Assembly (NCBI GenBank): GCA_024959975.1
Contig: JANXFM010000202.1
Coordinates: forward strand, 1 to 7,272
DNA length: 7,272 bases
Direction: 5' to 3'
Source of the DNA: Flavobacteriales bacterium
Lineage (GTDB): Bacteria > Bacteroidota > Bacteroidia > Flavobacteriales > UBA7430
Shown: positions 5,798 to 7,272 of the stretch, piece after piece
How positions within the stretch are numbered: position 1 is the first letter of the stretch
Layout of the letters: each line of letters begins with the position of its first letter
Position numbers and translations under genes: made by a program
Notes under the pieces: generated by a model
Seen by the model: the letters and a program-made list of their open reading frames with translations, nothing else
What the model was told of the DNA's origin: nothing
Database searches by the model: none

Positions 5798-6841
5798 ATG
5801 AAAATTGAAAAAGTAAATCAAAGTAGATGTGATAAAGACAATTGGAGAGATACTGAATTTGGATCGGTATTCTCAGACCATATGTTTATTGTCAACTATA
5901 AAAATGGGCAGTGGCAAGAAGGTCAAATAAAGCCTTACGGAGCCATAAACATACTCCCTTCTCTCCACTCCTTACACTACGGACAGGCCATATTTGAAGG
6001 AATGAAAGCCTATAAAGGACCAAAGGATGAAACCTTTCTTTTTCGTCCCGACCAGAATGCAAAACGCTTTAACAAATCGGCTGTTAGAATGTGTATGCCC
6101 GAAATACCAGAAGATTTATTTCTTGAAGGGCTTTTTGAACTATTAAAATTGGATGAAAAATGGATTCCTCATGGGGAATCTTCAGCTTTATACATACGTC
6201 CATTTATGTTCGCTTCTTCAAACTTTATTAAAGCCAACCCATCGGACGAATACACATTTATCATCATTACCTGCCCGGTGCAAGCTTATTACAAAGGCGA
6301 AGTTCATGTAAAAGTAGAACTGGATTATACACGTGCTTCTTCAGGAGGTACAGGAGCTGCCAAAGCTGCCGGTAATTACGGAGCTTCGTTCTTCCCGGCT
6401 AAAAAGGCTCAGGAAGAGGGCTTTCAACAACTGATTTGGACCGATGGTAACAATCATCAGTTTATAGAAGAATCCGGTACCATGAACATCTTCTTTAGAA
6501 GAAATGATGAATTGATCACACCTCCTTTAAGTGATTCTATTCTACCCGGAATTACAAGAGACAGCCTTATTAAACTGGCAGATCATATTGGTATTCCATG
6601 CAAAGAAGAGAAAATTGGTTTAGAGAAAATCGCTCTCGGTCATAGATTAGGAAATATTACTGAAGCCTTTGGAGCCGGAACAGCTGCAACAGTTGCCAGT
6701 ATTAACTCAATCACTTACAAAGATCAAAAATTATCTTTTGAAGATAAAAGCGATAGTTTTGCCAGGAAACTAAAAACCGAATTGCAAAATTTACAATACG
6801 GTCGATCTGAAGATCCTTTTGGATGGCGCGTTACTGTTTAA
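5798..6841 (+). CDS. ilvE: Branched-chain amino-acid aminotransferase
   Basis: A 347-residue PLP enzyme of fold type IV, of the larger eukaryote-like BCAT subtype (about 340-360 residues). It transfers the amino group between Leu, Ile or Val and 2-oxoglutarate, as the last step of branched-chain synthesis and the first of degradation. Signature segments are LHYGQAIFEGMKAY (59-72), LYIRPFMFAS (131-140), TGAAKAAGNYGAS with PLP-binding Lys 189, FIEESGTMNIFF (222-233), DSILPGITRDSL (246-257) and the phosphate-binding FGAGTAATV (291-299). The C-terminus LQYG (332-335) also matches BCATs. The ATG at 5798 comes 2 bases after the M42 stop, with no Shine-Dalgarno, so translation is likely coupled. Being paired with a peptidase rather than with ilv/leu synthesis genes hints at use in amino-acid breakdown, which is an inference. 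Confidence 0.95.
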   Translation: MKIEKVNQSRCDKDNWRDTEFGSVFSDHMFIVNYKNGQWQEGQIKPYGAINILPSLHSLHYGQAIFEGMKAYKGPKDETFLFRPDQNAKRFNKSAVRMCMPEIPEDLFLEGLFELLKLDEKWIPHGESSALYIRPFMFASSNFIKANPSDEYTFIIITCPVQAYYKGEVHVKVELDYTRASSGGTGAAKAAGNYGASFFPAKKAQEEGFQQLIWTDGNNHQFIEESGTMNIFFRRNDELITPPLSDSILPGITRDSLIKLADHIGIPCKEEKIGLEKIALGHRLGNITEAFGAGTAATVASINSITYKDQKLSFEDKSDSFARKLKTELQNLQYGRSEDPFGWRVTV

Positions 6842-6857
6842 AAAAAAATAGTTAGGC
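6842..6857. other. Short convergent gap with poly-A/T run
   Basis: Only 16 bases separate the stops of ilvE and the small lipoprotein gene. An uninterrupted run of nine A (6840-6848) starts within the ilvE stop codon. On the minus strand it is a T-run just after the lipoprotein gene and could aid termination there. I see no stem before it, so I do not call a terminator. Confidence 0.4.
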
Positions 6858-7253
6858 TTACATACCCATAATATGAACGGACTTAGAAGCATCTGCTTTA
6901 TTTCCGGATGCATCTTCAGCTTCTACATGAATTAAGTAATTTGTCATAGGCTTTACACTCGTATCTAAATGAGCAACAAAAGATGTGTCAACCATTAGGT
7001 GACCTTCATGAATGTGCTCCCAGGACATCATGACCATCTCACTGTTTACCTCATTGGTAATATGAATATCAACTCCATGCAACTCTTCATCATCCTCAAT
7101 GTGTAATTGAAGAGGAACCGTAGCACCAATAGCATACATAGACATTGCAGGTTCGACAAAAGATATTTCCGGTGCCTGATCATCTTTGTTAGAACAAGAT
7201 GAAAATAACAAGGTTGATGCCAATAGGATCTTTGTAATTTTTTGTAAAATCAT
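6858..7253 (-). CDS. Small His/Met-rich lipoprotein, DUF4625-like
   Basis: A 131-residue predicted lipoprotein. The signal peptide has Lys 5 and 8, a hydrophobic core (9-17) and lipobox FSSC with lipidated Cys 20, followed by SNKDD, whose acidic pair may direct surface export. The mature part looks like one immunoglobulin-like domain: APEISFVEP at the start, VPLQLHIEDDEELHGVDIHI in the middle, and YLIHVEAEDASGNKA at the end. This layout recalls DUF4625 (Bacteroidota, function unknown) or a cadherin/Ig-like domain; the assignment is tentative. The mature region is unusually rich in His (nine, including H80, H82 and H85) and Met (nine, including M73, M75, M76), which would suit metal binding but is not proof. 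ATG 7253 is set by the signal peptide. Only 19 bases lie upstream, so its promoter or operon partner is not visible. Confidence 0.82.
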   Translation of the reverse strand: MILQKITKILLASTLLFSSCSNKDDQAPEISFVEPAMSMYAIGATVPLQLHIEDDEELHGVDIHITNEVNSEMVMMSWEHIHEGHLMVDTSFVAHLDTSVKPMTNYLIHVEAEDASGNKADASKSVHIMGM

Positions 7254-7272
7254 TGTGTTTATTTTTAGGTAT

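Overview
The window looks like a stretch of ordinary chromosome from a Bacteroidota bacterium, most likely a member of the Flavobacteriaceae. Several things point there: AT-rich DNA, lipoprotein signal peptides with acidic residues just after the lipobox cysteine, an Ala-Gln signal-peptidase site on an outer-membrane-type protein, start regions without a Shine-Dalgarno sequence, and TAnnTTTG-type promoter -7 boxes upstream of genes. No tRNA, rRNA, CRISPR array, transposase or phage gene was seen. There is no gene-free gap longer than about 180 bases.

Layout. Bases 1-2383 (minus strand) hold two translationally coupled envelope genes: a large acidic lipoprotein (696 aa), then the first 97 codons of a DUF5723-like exported protein that runs off the left edge. 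Upstream of them, still on the minus strand, is a class I SAM methyltransferase of a Bacteroidota-type family (2447-3166). A divergent plus-strand gene (3342-3842) encodes a YkgJ-type CxxCxxCC cysteine-cluster protein. It sits between two divergent copies of an interspersed intergenic repeat, and the right-hand copy is fused to a double-hairpin element. Convergent to it is a standalone MnmD-like tRNA wobble-uridine methyltransferase (3965-4627, minus, TTG start). Divergent from mnmD is a two-gene plus-strand unit: an M42 aminopeptidase (4710-5795) and, 2 bases later, a branched-chain amino-acid aminotransferase, ilvE (5798-6841). A small His/Met-rich lipoprotein (6858-7253, minus) converges on ilvE.

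How the genes relate. The lipoprotein and DUF5723 protein are very probably co-expressed and both go to the outer envelope. The M42 peptidase and IlvE form a plausible peptide-to-amino-acid-to-keto-acid unit. The other genes look like independent housekeeping or family-level hypothetical genes. I found no convincing new defence, mobile or regulatory system. The points most worth checking are the repeats around the YkgJ gene, a promoter box that overlaps the YkgJ start codon, the uncharacterised lipoprotein/DUF5723 pair, and the His/Met-rich lipoprotein.
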